Counted from the stretch's first letter, positions 1 to 7,869 are shown. The stretch is 36,895 bases of DNA from Erysipelotrichaceae bacterium (GCA_016302195.1 JAEDOA010000004.1:1-36895); one strand, 5' to 3'. Numbers and translations: made by a program. The notes: generated by a model not told the origin, from the letters alone.

Positions 1-866
1 GCGAAAGATGCATCATTATAAGTCCCATCTAATTTTAACTCTTCAATAAAGCTACGCTGTAATAATTTTTCCATTACAGGTACTCGCCATGTTCCACCAA
101 GAACTACAGCTTCTTCAGGTTCAATAATTTGTTGAATTAATGTCTGAATTAACTTTTCATAAGCAAAGGTATTTTTCCAACCTGCGGTAGTTACAAAAAT
201 CTGGCTCTTATTAACTAGCTCTTCTTCATGACGACTGCCATCCGGAAGACGTCTATTAACATTCATAGTAGGAATAATAACTTCATTCAACATTGTCTGG
301 TCTACAAGAATACACTCCTCTACAAGTCCGCCAGTTGCACGTTTACCACGAGAAGATTGTCTTGCTGCCATAATATCAAGTTTACTTTTATTCTTAAATA
401 GATATTCTACATTATCTTTAGAAGATTTAGATGCTCCTCTACTCCAATCTATTTCATTTTTAATACCTGGTATTAATTTACAAAGTTCTTCTACTTTTTC
501 TCTTGCAATACCAGCCGCCTGCTCCTTACCACCTGTTGTAACAAATAAGTGGCTACCAGGATATAAAATACAACGTATCATTAAAATTAATATTGATAAA
601 AATGATTTTGAATATGCACGAGGAAAGGTTGCATACGCATATCTATGACGCATAACTGCTCTTAAAAATACTCTTTGATAAAAATATAATTGGAAATTTT
701 CAGGATTATTTCCGCATAAAAAATCTACAAATATATCAGGATATTCGCGCCAAAAAGCAACGTATTCACGCAACACTGGAATTTGTGCTTGAATACGTTC
801 TTCAGATAATCCAACTTTTTTTACATTTTTAGCTTCAGAGAGTGCCATTAAATCTTGTAATGCCAT
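1..866 (-). CDS. Terminase large subunit, N-terminal part (cut by window edge)
   Basis: The ATPase motor that packages DNA into the prohead. The reading frame starts at the ATG at 866, behind GGAGGGGTGA, and runs off the left edge, so about 288 N-terminal residues are visible. Residues about 81-90 (FPRAYSKSFL) fit the deviant Walker A of phage terminases, and the following strand (HLFVTTGG) and the segment near 181-190 (LVEECILVDQ) fit the ATPase core. The C-terminal nuclease domain lies outside the window. Its RBS is inside the last codons of the next gene upstream, so the two are translationally coupled. Identification rests on motif pattern and position. Confidence 0.8.
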   Translation of the reverse strand, partial: MALQDLMALSEAKNVKKVGLSEERIQAQIPVLREYVAFWREYPDIFVDFLCGNNPENFQLYFYQRVFLRAVMRHRYAYATFPRAYSKSFLSILILMIRCILYPGSHLFVTTGGKEQAAGIAREKVEELCKLIPGIKNEIDWSRGASKSSKDNVEYLFKNKSKLDIMAARQSSRGKRATGGLVEECILVDQTMLNEVIIPTMNVNRRLPDGSRHEEELVNKSQIFVTTAGWKNTFAYEKLIQTLIQQIIEPEEAVVLGGTWRVPVMEKLLQRSFIEELKLDGTYNDASF

Positions 867-869
867 TAT

Positions 870-2060
870 TCACCCCTCCTCATCACCATACATAATCTTT
901 ATATCTTTTTGCTTTTGCTCTTGTATTTCTTCAAAATATTCTTCATAATCTTTATCTTTTAATCCATCTACTTCATCTTCATCAAAATCAAAATCATCTT
1001 CTTGTTCACGCATTTCTTTTTGAATTTGTAATTTTTTAATAGAATCTTCAATTTGTTGACCAAATCCTAAATCTTGAGTTACTAATTTACGAACATAATT
1101 ATTCATATCTTTTAAAGTAATATCTACTTTATCTTGAGGAATATCTGTAGCATAACGTGGAATGAAACCTTCACGCTCACATATCGCAACTAATTCGCCT
1201 ACAGAATCAACATAATCATTCTTAGCCTCTTTATTTTGAGCAGCGGTAAATTTAGCTGATTTACGTAATGTATCATAAACTCTTGAAAGAGTATTATATC
1301 CAGATACGTCTCCGCAATCAATAGCCTGGTTCATCTTTAAGTAAGTCTTGCAAATAAGAATAAGTGTACCAGTTGTATCAGAATCTTGAATATCAAATGA
1401 ATTCATCATTTCAGTATATTTACGTTCTAATTCAACCCATTCATTTGGCTTATATAATCGTCCCCATTTCATAGCAAGATACATTTTATCTTCTGTAGTA
1501 AGTTCTGATGCAGGGTCAATTAATTCATCCTCACTCATAAAATTATTTTCATTGTAAGGATTATTATCCATATTAGGAGCAGAACCATACATAGGCTCTT
1601 CCGCATGTTGAGTCTCTGTGCTCATTAAAGTTTTATATTGAGCTTCACTAATTTTACCTTCATCATATTGCTGTTTAATTTCCGCTTCGTAAGCAGCTTG
1701 TTCTTCTCTTACTTGTTCTGCTCTTGCTGCATTTTGTTCTCTTAAACGTTCACCATCCGCCCATCCATAAGCTTTCCACTGTTTAAGTTTCATTTTAGAT
1801 AAATATTTACCAAATACAGACATTCCATTCATTTTATGAGGGTCTTTTGCATAGGCTCTATCTCTTAATACATTCCATTCTTCTGGAATATATGGAACAT
1901 CCATCTTTTCAAGTAACCATAAAAAAGTATCTGGTTCAAAATTATCTATATGCATAGTTAAACATTTTTTACACATTTCGGTCTTTTGACCATCTTTATA
2001 AGTGTAGAATTGTCCTTCATCCATAGATTTACCACACTTAGTACAAGTACAATTCGCCAT
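870..2060 (-). CDS. Terminase-adjacent zinc-finger/coiled-coil protein
   Basis: A 396-residue hydrophilic protein directly upstream of the terminase large subunit. The N-terminus has a four-cysteine cluster (CTCTKC, then CKKC about 20 residues later), which suggests a zinc knuckle. A long charged Glu/Gln/Ala-rich helical stretch lies near residues 100-150, and the C-terminus is very acidic. Position and DNA-binding character make a small-terminase or packaging-adaptor role plausible, but I do not recognise the family. The ATG at 2060 has AAGGAGGAAG upstream. The stop sits 3 bases before the terminase start. Confidence 0.75.
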   Translation of the reverse strand: MANCTCTKCGKSMDEGQFYTYKDGQKTEMCKKCLTMHIDNFEPDTFLWLLEKMDVPYIPEEWNVLRDRAYAKDPHKMNGMSVFGKYLSKMKLKQWKAYGWADGERLREQNAARAEQVREEQAAYEAEIKQQYDEGKISEAQYKTLMSTETQHAEEPMYGSAPNMDNNPYNENNFMSEDELIDPASELTTEDKMYLAMKWGRLYKPNEWVELERKYTEMMNSFDIQDSDTTGTLILICKTYLKMNQAIDCGDVSGYNTLSRVYDTLRKSAKFTAAQNKEAKNDYVDSVGELVAICEREGFIPRYATDIPQDKVDITLKDMNNYVRKLVTQDLGFGQQIEDSIKKLQIQKEMREQEDDFDFDEDEVDGLKDKDYEEYFEEIQEQKQKDIKIMYGDEEG

Positions 2061-2119
2061 AATAGCTTCCTCCTTTTTAAATTCTCATTTTACCTAGGTA
2101 TTAGTTAATCTAAAAAGTC

Positions 2120-3295
2120 CTACTTTTTCTTATTTCTACAACATTTACAAATACTGTAGAATCCATCTTTAGAAGTTTTATTTTTACTAAAGAATCTATT
2201 ATGGGCAAGTTTAACTTCACCGCATCTTGAGCATCTTTTCCATTTGCCGCGTTCTTGTATAGTATAATGCCAAATAAGATAATCTTCTTGCGCTTGTTCA
2301 GCTAATAATTTAGGAATCTTATTTCTCCACAAAGAAGAAATATATTCTACTGAATGTTTAATTCCATGTTTTTTATTTAATAGTTCTTGTATTTCAATAT
2401 TTTGTTTTCCATCAATTTTATAAATAAGCAAATCATAATATAATGGATATTTATCTTTTAGTGTTCGTTCAATTAAATTATCTAAATCTTCCATTAAATA
2501 ATATGAATCACTACTAAATTTACCCCATGCATCCTCTTTTAATTTTGAATAATTACATAATAATGCAGATATGTGTTTTTGGTCAAATAAAGAAACAAGT
2601 TCTGTACTTTTTACTTGACCATCTTCTGTTATTGTAATTTTTCCATCTAATTGTAACTTAGAAAAACTTTTAGTTACATTCATCATATACATAGGTTGTC
2701 GATATGCACTTTTCAATACATATTGGTCTTGACGCATTTCGATAAGTTGTTTTTTTAGTAAAAATTTACGTTTACCAGTTGCTGCCTTAAACTGTTTTTC
2801 TACATTATCAATCGCATCACGTAAATCTTTTAAGCCAGGAATTTCTTTAATATCTTCTTCAGTAATAGTTACTTTAGGCATAAAAATAATATTTTTATCA
2901 TTTGCAATCATATTATAGATACCATCTTCACCATTTTCTAATTGCCCAGCTAATCCTTGAAATGATGTTTCTCTCCTATTTACAGTTACCATTCTATTGT
3001 CAGTTAATATCTTTTTCTTTTTTCTTTCTTCTTTATCCATTGCAAAAATAATATAATCTGATAAAATTGTTAAATATTTATTAGTAAGCTGTTCAGGAGG
3101 CGTCTCATCAATAATTTTTTTAACTAATTCATTTCGCTCTTGCGGAGTTTGTAAAGAATAATCTAATTTACGAGTAGGTTTAATATTTTCTTCTATTAAC
3201 TGCTCTTCTATATTCTCATTTTCATCTTGGTAGTCTTCTGTATCTACCTCATCTTCTTCCACTAGAGCTACTTTTTTTTCATCTAAATCTGCCAT
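2120..3295 (-). CDS. HTH plus C-terminal zinc-ribbon DNA-binding protein, hypothetical
   Basis: A 391-residue protein. I chose the ATG at 3295 because AAAGGAG lies 8 bases upstream; a longer frame to 3337 would put the start inside the promoter. The N-terminus is acidic. Residues around 300-345 (HSVEYISSLWRNKIPKL) look like a helix-turn-helix, and the C-terminus has CSRCGE and CKCC, a treble-clef-like zinc site with a basic tail. It leads the minus-strand packaging operon from the promoter at 3326-3354. A transcription or packaging role is possible; no family is recognised. Confidence 0.75.
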   Translation of the reverse strand: MADLDEKKVALVEEDEVDTEDYQDENENIEEQLIEENIKPTRKLDYSLQTPQERNELVKKIIDETPPEQLTNKYLTILSDYIIFAMDKEERKKKKILTDNRMVTVNRRETSFQGLAGQLENGEDGIYNMIANDKNIIFMPKVTITEEDIKEIPGLKDLRDAIDNVEKQFKAATGKRKFLLKKQLIEMRQDQYVLKSAYRQPMYMMNVTKSFSKLQLDGKITITEDGQVKSTELVSLFDQKHISALLCNYSKLKEDAWGKFSSDSYYLMEDLDNLIERTLKDKYPLYYDLLIYKIDGKQNIEIQELLNKKHGIKHSVEYISSLWRNKIPKLLAEQAQEDYLIWHYTIQERGKWKRCSRCGEVKLAHNRFFSKNKTSKDGFYSICKCCRNKKK

Positions 3296-3325
3296 AAGAG
3301 CGCTCCTTTCTTTTCTTCTAATTAT

Positions 3326-3354
3326 AGTATAGCACAAATTTTTTCTTTTGTCAA
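3326..3354 (-). promoter_or_regulatory. Minus-strand promoter for the packaging block
   Basis: On the minus strand TTGACA (3354-3349), a 17-base spacer and TATACT (3331-3326). It sits about 30 bases from the start at 3295 and is back to back with the plus-strand promoter at 3375-3403. Confidence 0.85.
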
Positions 3355-3374
3355 CTCGTTCAATGATACTTTAA

Positions 3375-3403
3375 TTGATTTATTTAAAAATAAATGATAT
3401 AAT
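3375..3403 (+). promoter_or_regulatory. Plus-strand promoter, TTGATT/TATAAT type
   Basis: TTGATT, a 17-base A/T-only spacer apart from one G, and TATAAT. This is the second promoter style of the phage, also seen at 19929, 27069, 27608, 32348, 33537, 36376 and 36757. It drives the operon 3438-5928. Confidence 0.8.
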
Positions 3404-3437
3404 TATTATAAAGATAAAAGTAAAGTGGGTGAATAAT

Positions 3438-3989
3438 ATGGTATTAAATGCATACGATAGCGCAATTTTAAAAAGTCAAATGGATTTTTCTATATGGGCA
3501 ATGAAAAAAGGAATTAAAAATCCAGTTGAGAAAAAAATAGAGAGTGAAAAAGAAGGAGAAACCGCGAAATATAATAAACTTATTAAAGAAGGATTTAAAG
3601 TTTATGTAAGTCCTTTTACTCATAATTTTAATGGAGAAACACCTAAAAAAATTTATGATTGTATCAAAAGAGAAGGCGGCTCTGAAGCAGAAGAGAACTA
3701 TAAAATAAAAAGATTTTTATATCAATTCATCTATATTGCTAATGTTATAGGAATTGAATATGCTGAAAAATGGATTAATAGTTATAAAGAAGATAAATAT
3801 AGACAAGAGGAATATGCAAGAATGGTAAAAAATAAGCCTAAACTTGCTTATTGTCATTTAAAAAGTTCTAATGGTCAATGCAGAATTGATTGTCCTTTTT
3901 GGAATAGCGGATGTCAGATATCAGTCGCCGAAGAGCAGCAATCCCGCGACCTATTAGAAGAGTATAAACCACTTGAACGGAGGAGATAA
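3438..3989 (+). CDS. Cysteine-containing hypothetical protein
   Basis: A 183-residue protein, unrecognised. The ATG at 3438 follows GTGGGTGA; earlier in-frame starts lie inside the promoter. The C-terminal third has four or more cysteines (CHLKSSNGQC, CPFW, GCQ) that could bind a metal. It is first in a tight plus-strand operon, and its 3' end carries the RBS of the next gene. Confidence 0.7.
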   Translation: MVLNAYDSAILKSQMDFSIWAMKKGIKNPVEKKIESEKEGETAKYNKLIKEGFKVYVSPFTHNFNGETPKKIYDCIKREGGSEAEENYKIKRFLYQFIYIANVIGIEYAEKWINSYKEDKYRQEEYARMVKNKPKLAYCHLKSSNGQCRIDCPFWNSGCQISVAEEQQSRDLLEEYKPLERRR

Positions 3990-3990
3990 A

Positions 3991-4167
3991 ATGGAAGCAT
4001 TAGGACAAGGTTTGTCAGCTCTTGGAGATGCAATAGGTTTTATTGGAGGATGGATAGGTTTTGTTTGTATAGCAGGAATTGCGGCAAGCACTTTTCTTGT
4101 ATATACAGGTAAAGCTACTCTTGAACAATTAAAAGATTTATTTAATAAGGATAGGAGATATAGATGA
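3991..4167 (+). CDS. Small single-span membrane protein
   Basis: 58 residues. A Gly/Ala-rich hydrophobic span lies at about residues 11-38 (GFIGGWIGFVCIAGIAAS), followed by a charged tail. The RBS GGAGGAG is 6 bases upstream of the ATG. Its stop overlaps the next start (ATGA), so it is coupled to the SLOG gene. Holin-like in size, but nothing specific supports that. Confidence 0.75.
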   Translation: MEALGQGLSALGDAIGFIGGWIGFVCIAGIAASTFLVYTGKATLEQLKDLFNKDRRYR

Positions 4168-4610
4168 AAGTCGCAGTAACAGGACATAGACCTCCAAGAT
4201 TAAAAGGTAAAGAACAAATTATAAGTAAGTGGATATATGATAAATTATTAGAACTTAACAATAAAGATAAAATAACTGCCGCGTATAATGGAATGGCGGC
4301 AGGCGCGGACCAATTATTTGCTTTACAATGTATTAAATTGGGAGTCCCAGTTTATTGTGTTTTTCCTTATAATAGAAAAAAATATCACCCAGATGAACTT
4401 TATATTGTTGAGCGGGCAGCTGGCTCGATAGCGCTTCAGGACGAGTATTCCCGCGATTCTTACTATAAAAGAGATTGTTTTATGGTAGATAATTGTGATA
4501 TTTTAATTGCAATATGGGACGGCATTCCGCAAGGTGGTACTTATATCACTATTGATTATGCAAGAAAACAAGGTAAACCAATTATTTATTTACCGCAAGG
4601 AATATTATGA
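4164..4610 (+). CDS. SLOG-family (YpsA/DprA-like Rossmann) nucleotide-binding protein
   Basis: 148 residues. It starts with a strand and VTGHRPPR, then has GMAAGADQLFALQCI, a cluster near 110 (DILIAIWDG) and GGTYITIDYARKQGK. This is the SLOG fold, which binds nucleotides or nucleotide-derived ligands. Family members include YpsA-like proteins, LOG-like hydrolases and sensors in defence systems; the exact substrate cannot be read from sequence. It overlaps both neighbours by ATGA junctions. The next gene is broken and the one after is DUF488, another family that travels with SLOG-like genes in phage and defence loci. Confidence 0.8.
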   Translation: MKVAVTGHRPPRLKGKEQIISKWIYDKLLELNNKDKITAAYNGMAAGADQLFALQCIKLGVPVYCVFPYNRKKYHPDELYIVERAAGSIALQDEYSRDSYYKRDCFMVDNCDILIAIWDGIPQGGTYITIDYARKQGKPIIYLPQGIL

Positions 4611-4959
4611 ACAAAATTGTAATAATATGGTCTGGGAATGAAGAATTATTGTCCAAAACTATGGAAAAATTAATAGTAGAGAAAAATTAATAGTAGATAG
4701 CCAATGTTTTCTTTTTACTGTAATATGCGGCGGCACCGATGAAAGTAATCTTAAGTCTAGTTCAGGATATCGTTGGGCAATCCGCAATGGCGCTCCAGTT
4801 GAATTTATGATAGAAGCGGATGTGGAGAAGCTATTAAATAAAATTACCCAAACCGCGGACTATATTGTTTGTTATAACAATGGAAATCAATTAGTAAAAA
4901 GATTGATAATGAAGTTTAAGTCGCAAGGAAAACATGGAACAGTGATTGTAGGAGAATAA
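4607..4959 (+). pseudogene. Gene interrupted by a 17-bp tandem duplication
   Basis: It starts at an ATG overlapping the stop of the SLOG gene. The frame stops after 27 codons, inside the second copy of a 17-base exact tandem repeat (4664-4680 and 4681-4697). Removing one copy restores an open frame of 111 residues ending at 4959, one base before the next start: MNKIVIIWSGNEELL, then CGGTDESNLKSSSGYRWA and YIVCYNNGNQLVKR. The restored protein has a Rossmann-like pattern (N-terminal strand, GG motif, late C-terminal strand) and resembles a small SLOG-like domain. Either a natural loss of function, a phase-variable slip, or an assembly error. Confidence 0.85.
4664..4697. repeat. 17-bp perfect tandem repeat
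   Basis: Two adjacent identical 17-base units, beginning GAAAAATTAATAG. Seventeen is not a multiple of three, so the duplication frameshifts the host gene. Confidence 0.95.
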
Positions 4960-4960
4960 A

Positions 4961-5383
4961 ATGGTATATACAAGTTATTTTGGAAAAATGAAGTCATTTC
5001 CGCCTAATATTATACCTATAGCGATATGTGGCGGAATCCCCGATTGGTATAAAGAGGGAATGATAGATAAGAAATGGCTATGGTATAAAAAGTTAGCTCC
5101 TAAATGGGAGTTTTTTCAAGTTTGGAAGCAAACGCATGATAATGATTACTATATCCGCAACTATAATACATTAGTGTTAGATAAATTAGATGCGAATCGC
5201 GTTGCCGCGGACATTCAACTTATGCTTGAAACAAGAGAGCAAATGACAAGTAGTATATGGTGCAGTGACAATATTCACGTTGCGCTTTTATGTTATGAAA
5301 AGCCAGATGATTTTTGTCATAGACATTTAGTTTCTAAATGGTTTAATGAACATGGATATAAATGTGAGGAATGGAAAGCATGA
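4961..5383 (+). CDS. DUF488 family protein
   Basis: 140 residues. The signature is the C-terminal LLCYEKPDDFCHRHLVSKW: an acidic residue, then CHR, as in DUF488 proteins. The N-terminus (VYTSYFGKMK) and the conserved Tyr/Arg/Asn stretch near 75-85 also fit. DUF488 proteins are single-domain alpha/beta proteins of uncertain function found in bacteria and phages. It starts one base after the stop of the broken gene and overlaps the next start by four bases, so it belongs to the SLOG operon. Confidence 0.75.
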   Translation: MVYTSYFGKMKSFPPNIIPIAICGGIPDWYKEGMIDKKWLWYKKLAPKWEFFQVWKQTHDNDYYIRNYNTLVLDKLDANRVAADIQLMLETREQMTSSIWCSDNIHVALLCYEKPDDFCHRHLVSKWFNEHGYKCEEWKA

Positions 5384-5562
5384 AAAATAAAGTATTAGTA
5401 ATAAGTGCAGAAAATTATTGTCGAGAGATAGAAGATAAAATTAATGAAGAATTAGAAAAAGGTTGGTTAATTGAACTTTTTTATGAAGCACGTGGAGACA
5501 ATGGAAATAAAATAATTGTTACCTTATATAAGGAAGAAGAGAATGCGAAAGGCGACATATAA
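5380..5562 (+). CDS. Small hypothetical protein
   Basis: 60 residues from the ATG at 5380, which overlaps the upstream stop (ATGA). The pattern (KVLVISAENYCREIEDKINEELEKGW, then FYEARGDNGNKIIVTLY) predicts a beta-alpha-beta-beta fold like small phage DUF1737-type proteins. No clear function. Confidence 0.65.
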   Translation: MKNKVLVISAENYCREIEDKINEELEKGWLIELFYEARGDNGNKIIVTLYKEEENAKGDI

Positions 5563-5722
5563 AGGCGGAAACCTTCCTATTGTTCCTGGAACGGTATGTA
5601 ATGTAAAATTAATTTGGGATGATGATTGCGAATATGTTTATGTATATGTATGGACATTAAGTGGAAGTATGAAGTATGTTTATGATGGAAGAACAGAAAT
5701 GGAGAAGGAGTGGCAGTTATGA
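5543..5722 (+). CDS. Small hypothetical protein
   Basis: 59 residues. The ATG at 5543 has AAGGAAGA upstream and lies inside the end of the previous gene in another frame. The sequence is mostly beta, with repeated Tyr/Val (EYVYVYVW). It resembles small SH3-like barrels only in composition. Stop overlaps the next start. Confidence 0.6.
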   Translation: MRKATYKGGNLPIVPGTVCNVKLIWDDDCEYVYVYVWTLSGSMKYVYDGRTEMEKEWQL

Positions 5723-5928
5723 TAGCTAAATTTATTGGGCAAGATGGAAGTTTGGGATTTAGAACTGGAAGAAAATATATTATAAATATAGAGAGAGATA
5801 ATAATAATAATTGGATTTGGGTAAAAGAATTATTTGGAAGAAGTTGTCCATATCAAAGTATGAATACTTTAAAAAAGAATTGGGATATTCCTTCAAATAA
5901 ATTTCATCCTGCAAGACAGTATAGATAG
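5719..5928 (+). CDS. Small hypothetical protein, last gene of the SLOG operon
   Basis: 69 residues from the ATG at 5719, with AAGGAG 8 bases upstream; a GTG at 5710 is too close to the RBS. Short strands with aromatic residues (KYIINIERDNNNNWIWVKELF) suggest a small beta-barrel. The operon ends here, before a terminator-like palindrome. Confidence 0.6.
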   Translation: MIAKFIGQDGSLGFRTGRKYIINIERDNNNNWIWVKELFGRSCPYQSMNTLKKNWDIPSNKFHPARQYR

Positions 5929-6020
5929 TTATTCGTTTTTAGATTTTCAAAATGCATTTGGAGATTTTTTGGACGAGGCCAAATCATTTTCACAAAGTCA
6001 AAAAATTTTTTTCCCGAAAT

Positions 6021-6040
6021 ATACCCCGGGGTATTTTTTC
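6021..6040 (+). terminator. Terminator-like palindrome ATACCCCGGGGTAT plus T run
   Basis: A perfect 14-base palindrome followed directly by six T, about 90 bases after the SLOG operon. CCCGAAAT lies just before it. Confidence 0.55.
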
Positions 6041-6128
6041 TAGTACGTCAGGTTCTTGTAGACTTCTTTCAAGAGCAAGATAAATAGACAGCCCCACATA
6101 ATAAAGAATTGCGGGAAGTCGTTTAATG

Positions 6129-6154
6129 AGCATAAGATTTAGCTATCTTATGCT
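6129..6154. repeat. Perfect hairpin AGCATAAGAT/ATCTTATGCT
   Basis: Two 10-base perfect complementary arms with a 6-base loop and no T run. It lies in the 490-base gap 5929-6418 that separates the SLOG operon from the small-gene ladder. Confidence 0.7.
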
Positions 6155-6176
6155 AACACGCTCACTCATAAGAATA

Positions 6177-6243
6177 AATACATTAATGTAATTTAATAAT
6201 AGATAATTTATTTTATTGTAATTGTAAATTACATTAATGTATT
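6177..6243. repeat. 18-bp perfect inverted repeat with self-palindromic arms
   Basis: Arms 6177-6194 and 6226-6243 are exact reverse complements, separated by 31 A/T-rich bases. Each arm contains the palindrome ACATTAATGT. This could be a regulator site or an origin-like structure. Confidence 0.75.
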
Positions 6244-6247
6244 CGCT

Positions 6248-6272
6248 GGCTCGCGTGCGGTCATAGCGAGCC
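6248..6272. repeat. GC-rich hairpin module, copy 1
   Basis: Stem GGCTCGC/GCGAGCC with an 11-base loop containing TGCGGT. It is followed by TTGTACAAT, TTTGTGCATT and CCCGAAAT (6346-6353) before the promoter of the next gene. Confidence 0.75.
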
Positions 6273-6356
6273 GCGATTCTTGTCAAGTAGTAATGTTGTA
6301 CAATTTTTTTGCCAAATGTTTGTGCATTATTATAATAGATTCTATCCCGAAATAAC

Positions 6357-6385
6357 TTGACACGTAGAGTGTTATGTGATATAGT
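6357..6385 (+). promoter_or_regulatory. Promoter for 6419
   Basis: TTGACA, 17 bases, TATAGT; a better TATAAT lies 5 bases further on. The leader ends in GAAAGAGAGG, the common RBS of the small-gene ladder. CCCGAAAT lies 4 bases upstream of the -35. Confidence 0.75.
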
Positions 6386-6418
6386 ATAATTACAGAAAGG
6401 GAAAGAGAGGTAACAAGC

Positions 6419-6565
6419 ATGATTACAAAGAAATTTGATTACAAAGGACAAATGATTAACTATTTCAATAAAGTAAGAAAGAATCCAAATATTAGTGCAT
6501 GTTATTGTAGTTTCTCTTGTGTTCATGGGTGCTATGTAGTAGAGTACTGTTACAAAGAAAGATAA
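6419..6565 (+). CDS. 48-residue cysteine-containing protein
   Basis: The ATG follows GAGAGG by 8 bases. The sequence ends with CYCSFSCVHGCYVVEYCY, five cysteines in a short hydrophobic/aromatic stretch. It could bind metal or form disulfides. First gene of the small-gene ladder; function unknown. Confidence 0.65.
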   Translation: MITKKFDYKGQMINYFNKVRKNPNISACYCSFSCVHGCYVVEYCYKER

Positions 6566-6669
6566 TCTTTCAACAAAAAAGTCTAATAAAACGCTTGACA
6601 CACAAAGACATTCATGCTATAATAAATACATAAAGAACAAAGAAAACAACACAAAGAGAGGTTGATAAT

Positions 6670-6990
6670 ATGATTAAAGAGTATCAAGTAACACTTATTT
6701 GTGAGACAGGACAATACAGACCAGTAAGTGCTATTGTTAAGGCAGATGATAAGAGTGCGGAAGTCATCGGTATTGATGCTTTCAAGCGACAAATCCGCAC
6801 ACAAGGTATTACAAAAATATGCCAAAAAAGGTATTGGGGTAGTTCAGATTTAAAGAGGTATCATTATACAAAAGTAAAAATGAGAGAGTATGACAAAGAA
6901 AAAATCGAAAAAGAAAATGCAGAACGCTATGAGAAAATAAAGCGGGAACGCGGTTGGATTACCACAGATACAGACAAGGGAGAACAATAG
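6670..6990 (+). CDS. Hypothetical protein with basic C-terminal helix
   Basis: 106 residues. An N-terminal beta-rich part (YQVTLICETGQYRPVSAIV) is followed by a basic C-terminal helix (MREYDKEKIEKENAERYEKIK). Own promoter: TTGACA 6595-6600, 17 bases, TATAAT 6618-6623. RBS GAGAGG. The last codons form one arm of the terminator at 6978. Not recognised. Confidence 0.7.
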   Translation: MIKEYQVTLICETGQYRPVSAIVKADDKSAEVIGIDAFKRQIRTQGITKICQKRYWGSSDLKRYHYTKVKMREYDKEKIEKENAERYEKIKRERGWITTDTDKGEQ

Positions 6991-7003
6991 TTCTCTCTTT
7001 TTT
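6978..7003 (+). terminator. Intrinsic terminator
   Basis: GGGAGAAC-AATA-GTTCTCTC followed by TTTTTT. The stop codon of the gene is in the stem-loop, a pattern repeated in this ladder. Confidence 0.85.
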
Positions 7004-7091
7004 GTCTCTTGTTGATAACGTTAAAAAATTATGGTATAATAATAATGTAAAGAAAAACAAAGACAATAGAATAAAGAAAGGAGCAGAACCA

Positions 7092-7259
7092 ATGAAGCTT
7101 AGTTTAGACGAACTAACTGCTTTAAAGCTTGTTCTTGAGTTCGTATCTGTTAAAGACTTGCTAACATCAGCAATGAATCACTTTGCAGAGCAAGAAGATA
7201 TTCACTCTAAAGATAATGCAGACTTGTGCTTTAAAGCTATTACTTCATTTCTGAAATAA
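7092..7259 (+). CDS. 55-residue helical protein
   Basis: The ATG at 7092 follows AAAGGAG. The sequence is predicted all-helical (LSLDELTALKLVLEFVSVKDLL). Own promoter: TTGATA 7012-7017, 17 bases, TATAAT 7035-7040. Unknown function. Confidence 0.65.
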   Translation: MKLSLDELTALKLVLEFVSVKDLLTSAMNHFAEQEDIHSKDNADLCFKAITSFLK

Positions 7260-7318
7260 TTTATTTCGGAGACCGTACACGTTCAAGGTGCGGTCGGTTC
7301 ACTCCATAGTAGTATACA

Positions 7319-7352
7319 GCCAGATATTTTTCACCAAAAAGTCTGGCTTTTC
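7319..7352 (+). terminator. Intrinsic terminator
   Basis: AGCCAGA paired with TCTGGCT, followed by TTT. It lies 4 bases before the next promoter -35 (TTGACA at 7356). A second hairpin, ACCGTAC/GGTGCGGT, lies at about 7273-7295. Confidence 0.7.
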
Positions 7353-7414
7353 GCTTGACAAAGTTATCCTGAAATGCTATAATAAATGTATCAAAGGAAA
7401 GAGAGGTAAATACA

Positions 7415-7534
7415 ATGTCATTGATGTATACAAATAAGGAAGCGTTTGAGAGAGTAAAAAGATTCTTAGAAGTTAATCAGTACTCGTTTGAGTTCTCCAT
7501 TTCAAATGGACAGTTTTATATAAAAATTACTTAA
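7415..7534 (+). CDS. 39-residue protein
   Basis: ATG 10 bases after GAGAGG, promoter TTGACA at 7356-7361 with TATAAT 17 bases on. Sequence begins MSLMYTNKEAFERVKRFL and ends in a short strand. Real because of its promoter and RBS; function unknown. Confidence 0.55.
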   Translation: MSLMYTNKEAFERVKRFLEVNQYSFEFSISNGQFYIKIT

Positions 7535-7600
7535 TAAGGGTTGACAAACTATAAAGAACGTGTTATACTTAATGTATCAAATGAAAGAGAGGTAATTAAA

Positions 7601-7771
7601 ATGAATGAGAAATTTAAAGGTATGATGGATGACATAATAAGAAAGTTTGGTTTTGAGGATATTCATACTATCATCTTCTGCGGAATGTGTGAGAGAGCAG
7701 ATGTTCCTCTCAATTCAATTTATGAAACCTATGATGAATACATGAGTTTAGATATAATGCTCGATGAATAA
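7601..7771 (+). CDS. 56-residue acidic protein
   Basis: ATG 8 bases after GAGAGG; promoter TTGACA 7541-7546, 17 bases, TATACT 7564-7569. Predicted helical (KFKGMMDDIIRKFGF) with a cysteine pair (CGMC). Last codons form the terminator stem. Unknown function. Confidence 0.65.
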   Translation: MNEKFKGMMDDIIRKFGFEDIHTIIFCGMCERADVPLNSIYETYDEYMSLDIMLDE

Positions 7772-7785
7772 TCGAGCATTTTTTT
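7757..7785 (+). terminator. Intrinsic terminator built from the gene's last codons
   Basis: ATGCTCGAT-GAATA-ATCGAGCAT, then six T. The TAA stop is in the loop. Confidence 0.9.
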
Positions 7786-7791
7786 ACATCG

Positions 7792-7816
7792 CGGCGCGTA
7801 CGACCCTTGCGCGCCG
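7792..7816. repeat. GC-rich hairpin module, copy 2
   Basis: CGGCGCG/CGCGCCG with an 11-base loop, directly after a terminator. A consensus promoter on the minus strand points into it. Confidence 0.8.
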
Positions 7817-7833
7817 AATTTGCGCATTATTAT

Positions 7834-7862
7834 ATTGTACCACATTTTTCGCTCGCTGTCAA
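7834..7862 (-). promoter_or_regulatory. Minus-strand promoter facing GC hairpin copy 2
   Basis: Reading the minus strand: TTGACA (7862-7857), 17 bases, TACAAT (7839-7834). The expected start is near 7827, about 11 bases before the hairpin. No minus-strand gene follows. Confidence 0.7.
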
Positions 7863-7869
7863 TAGACAA

